64,000 bases of DNA from JANQEU01 sp965242805 (lineage in GTDB: Bacteria; Bacteroidota; Bacteroidia; Cytophagales; Cyclobacteriaceae): contig CBDETD010000002.1 of NCBI GenBank assembly GCA_965242805.1, positions 3,410,001 to 3,474,000 on the forward strand. The letters are read 5' to 3'. A program made the translations under genes and the position numbers. Below, in pieces: positions 62,637-64,000 of the stretch. How positions within the stretch are numbered: the stretch's first letter is position 1; every line of letters starts with the position of its first letter. Below the pieces are notes generated by a model, which was given only the letters and a program-made list of their open reading frames with translations, did not search any database and had not been told where the DNA came from.

Positions 62637-62867
62637 ATGTGGCAAGAAAAAGATAATACCCTTCATCGAGAATTTGAATTCAAGGATTTCACTGAAGCTT
62701 TTGGTTTCATGACCAAAGTGGCGATCATCGCCGAAAAGATGGACCACCATCCCAATTGGAGTAATGTGTACAACCGAGTGACGATTTCATTATCAACACA
62801 TGATGCCGGTGACATTGTCACCGATAAGGACCATAAATTGGCTGAGGCCATAGACAGATTGGTGTAG
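62637..62867 (+). CDS. 4a-hydroxytetrahydrobiopterin dehydratase (PCD/DCoH family)
   Basis: This 76-residue protein carries the active-site motif EKMDHHPNWSNVYNRV (paired His) and LSTHDAGDIVTDKDHKLA, which identify pterin-4a-carbinolamine dehydratase. It lacks the N-terminal 20 to 30 residues seen in many PCDs; this short form is common in Bacteroidota. It recycles the pterin cofactor of aromatic amino acid hydroxylases. No hydroxylase gene is in the window. It lies between two repeat elements. Confidence 0.92.
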   Translation: MWQEKDNTLHREFEFKDFTEAFGFMTKVAIIAEKMDHHPNWSNVYNRVTISLSTHDAGDIVTDKDHKLAEAIDRLV

Positions 62868-62892
62868 ATATTTCCCAGCTTATAGAATCCAC

Positions 62893-62931
62893 TCCCCCTT
62901 TCGCAAAGGGGCTAGGGGGATTGGTGGAGAA
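62893..62931. repeat. CCCCCTTT/AAAGGGG REP-like element
   Basis: CCCCCTTTCGCAAAGGGG followed by CTAGGGGGATTGGTGGAGAAT lies 25 bp past the pterin dehydratase stop. It could also act as a terminator for that gene. Confidence 0.85.
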
Positions 62932-62964
62932 TCCTGCTGACAAGATCCTGCCCGATTTTTCCCC

Positions 62965-63100
62965 TGCAGTCCTTTCGACCATAAGACAAGGTAAACAAAA
63001 GAATTGACCCACAGAGCTTGGCTAAACACGCCCCGCAGTCATTTCGAACTGAGTGAGAAATCTATTCATGATTGATTGTAGAATCATGGATAGATTTCTG
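62965..63100. repeat. Composite dispersed repeat, copy B
   Basis: It has the same order of parts as copy A: CTGCAGTCCTTTCGA, variable bases, CACAGAGCTTGGCTAAACACG, CGCAGTCATTTCGAA, GAGTGAGAAA and an inverted repeat. The inverted repeat arms (63057-63072 and 63083-63098) differ in sequence from those of copy A yet still pair with a single G-T, so structure is kept. The hairpin present in copy A is absent here. Nothing in the 416-bp gap before rsmI is coding. Confidence 0.75.
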
Positions 63101-63125
63101 ATTTGCTTTCTGGTTGTGAAACTAC

Positions 63126-63197
63126 TCCCCTTTGAAAAAGGGGGGATTCTTACTCCCCCCTTTAGCAAAGGGGGGTTGGGGGGATTGGTGGAGAATT
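63126..63197. repeat. CCCCTTT/AAAGGGG REP-like element, tandem pair
   Basis: There are two adjacent copies, the second with the full GTTGGGGGGATTGGTGGAGAATT tail split across a short spacer. It mirrors the tandem pair at 61555 but lies on the other side of the repeat island, just upstream of rsmI. Confidence 0.85.
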
Positions 63198-63283
63198 GAA
63201 ATAAACTCCGACAGAAACTCACCTTCTTGTTTGTCAAAACAAAAGAAAATAAAAAACTTACCTCTGAAATAAACCCAATTCAC

Positions 63284-63955
63284 TTGAGCACCTCCCTATA
63301 CCTAGTGGCTACCCCCATTGGTAACCTTAAAGACATGACCTTCAGAGCAATTGAGGTGCTGAAAGAGGTCGACCAGATCCTCGCCGAGGACACAAGGACA
63401 TCTGGTGTATTACTTAAGCACTATGAGATCAACACATCGCTGCGTAGCTTCCATGCATTTAATGAGCATAAAGCAGTTGAAGGGATCATTAAAGAGATGA
63501 AATCAGGAAAAGTTTTCGCGTTGATTTCCGATGCCGGAACTCCTGGCGTTTCTGACCCCGGATTCCTTCTGGCCAGAGCCATTATTCAAAATGATCTGAA
63601 AATGGAGGTGCTACCTGGAGCAACTGCCTTCATTCCTGCCTTACTTAAATCCGGTTTTCCTTGTGAAAGATTTGTATTTGAAGGTTTCCTACCCCATAAA
63701 AAAGGCCGCAAAACCAAGCTGGAGGCTATAAAGGAAGAGACCAGAACCGTAATCCTTTATGAATCCCCGCACCGTTTGATCAAGACATTAACCCAAATCC
63801 AGGAATTTGTTGGGTTACATACCGTGGTAAGCGTTTCTCGGGAGTTGACCAAGAAGTTTGAGGAAACGATCACCGGCTCTATTGAAGATTTAATCTCACA
63901 TTTCGAAACTCACCAACCAAAAGGGGAGTTTGTAATCGTAATCAGAAGATCATGA
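63284..63955 (+). CDS. rsmI: 16S rRNA (cytidine-1402-2'-O)-methyltransferase RsmI
   Basis: This protein has 223 residues from a TTG at 63284, chosen because LYLVATPIGNLKDMT is the normal start of the family; a TTG at 63227 would add 19 poorly conserved residues. Motifs ILAEDTRTSGVLLKHY, ALISDAGTPGVSDPG, LPGATAFIPALLKSG and VILYESPHR identify the SAM-dependent tetrapyrrole-methylase fold of RsmI. It 2'-O-methylates C1402 of 16S rRNA. Its stop overlaps the next gene's start by four bases. Confidence 0.95.
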   Translation: MSTSLYLVATPIGNLKDMTFRAIEVLKEVDQILAEDTRTSGVLLKHYEINTSLRSFHAFNEHKAVEGIIKEMKSGKVFALISDAGTPGVSDPGFLLARAIIQNDLKMEVLPGATAFIPALLKSGFPCERFVFEGFLPHKKGRKTKLEAIKEETRTVILYESPHRLIKTLTQIQEFVGLHTVVSVSRELTKKFEETITGSIEDLISHFETHQPKGEFVIVIRRS

Positions 63956-64000
63956 ACCTGCTGCAAACCATCGAAAAAGCCAAAAAGATTGCCATTGACG
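63952..64000 (+). CDS. Start of an unidentified gene (cut by window edge)
   Basis: An ATG at 63952 overlaps the rsmI stop (ATGA) and opens a frame of 16 codons to the window edge (NLLQTIEKAKKIAID). The overlap indicates a translationally coupled neighbour of rsmI. Too little is present to name the product. Confidence 0.5.
   Translation, partial: MNLLQTIEKAKKIAID

Overview
The window looks like a chromosomal segment of a marine-type Bacteroidota, most likely of the order Cytophagales. Support comes from a MurF-Alr fusion, a DUF4783-nadC pair, several Gfo/Idh/MocA oxidoreductases with Tat-type leaders, a DUF1080 protein, an HD-PycTM protein, little obvious Shine-Dalgarno sequence and moderate GC. 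No plasmid, phage or CRISPR hallmark is visible. The assignment rests on recognising families by eye, not on a database search.

Layout. 1-3.2 kb (minus strand): the start of recJ, a small unknown gene and two secreted Gfo/Idh/MocA oxidoreductases. 3.4-13.6 kb (plus): a hexuronate catabolic operon (fructuronate-reductase-like SDR, UxaE-type epimerase, UxuA, UxaC, complete TRAP transporter), continuing into a double-DUF1080 protein and a third Gfo/Idh/MocA protein. Uronates would enter by TRAP, be isomerised by UxaC, interconverted by UxaE, reduced to mannonate and dehydrated to KDG. The DUF1080 and Gfo proteins suggest 3-keto-glycoside chemistry that could release such sugars. 13.7-20.7 kb: an unknown protein, a VTT-like membrane protein, hemH, a glycosyltransferase, an M20 peptidase, a small barrel-like protein and an acyltransferase-ankyrin fusion. 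The last is divergent from an AraC-HTH/nucleotide-cyclase/TPR protein (20.9-23.6 kb), with 20-bp-spaced repeats between them. 23.7-26.0 kb: a PH-like membrane protein, a membrane-anchored LuxR regulator and a membrane protein sharing a palindromic control region.

26.0-26.8 kb is the most unusual stretch. A tRNA-Val(GAC) gene on the minus strand is followed by three nearly identical 152-154-bp tandem repeats. Each ends in a copy of the tRNA 3' end, and the tRNA and each repeat are followed by a terminator hairpin. The arrangement resembles the Escherichia coli tyrT/rtT locus. Just beyond lie three copies of a palindrome family with a GGAAGT/ACTTCC core; two more copies lie at 18.3 and 24.2 kb.

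26.9-53.5 kb is mostly housekeeping with accessory genes: PadR plus FtsX-type permease, a PlsC-like acyltransferase, a response regulator, MaoC, an HD-PycTM protein convergent with ppk1, Usp, GNATs, MurF-Alr, a sterol-desaturase-like hydroxylase, purKE, gpmI, nadC, recX, DinB-like, ATP-grasp and LysE proteins. 52.7-57.9 kb holds an AraC regulator divergent from a phytanoyl-CoA-dioxygenase-like enzyme, a GH127-type glycosidase and a sulfatase with a variant activation motif. 58-64 kb holds a UDG-family protein, an ArsR/AHSA1 pair, unknown proteins, a repeat-rich island around a Tat-ankyrin protein and a pterin dehydratase, then rsmI and the start of the next gene.
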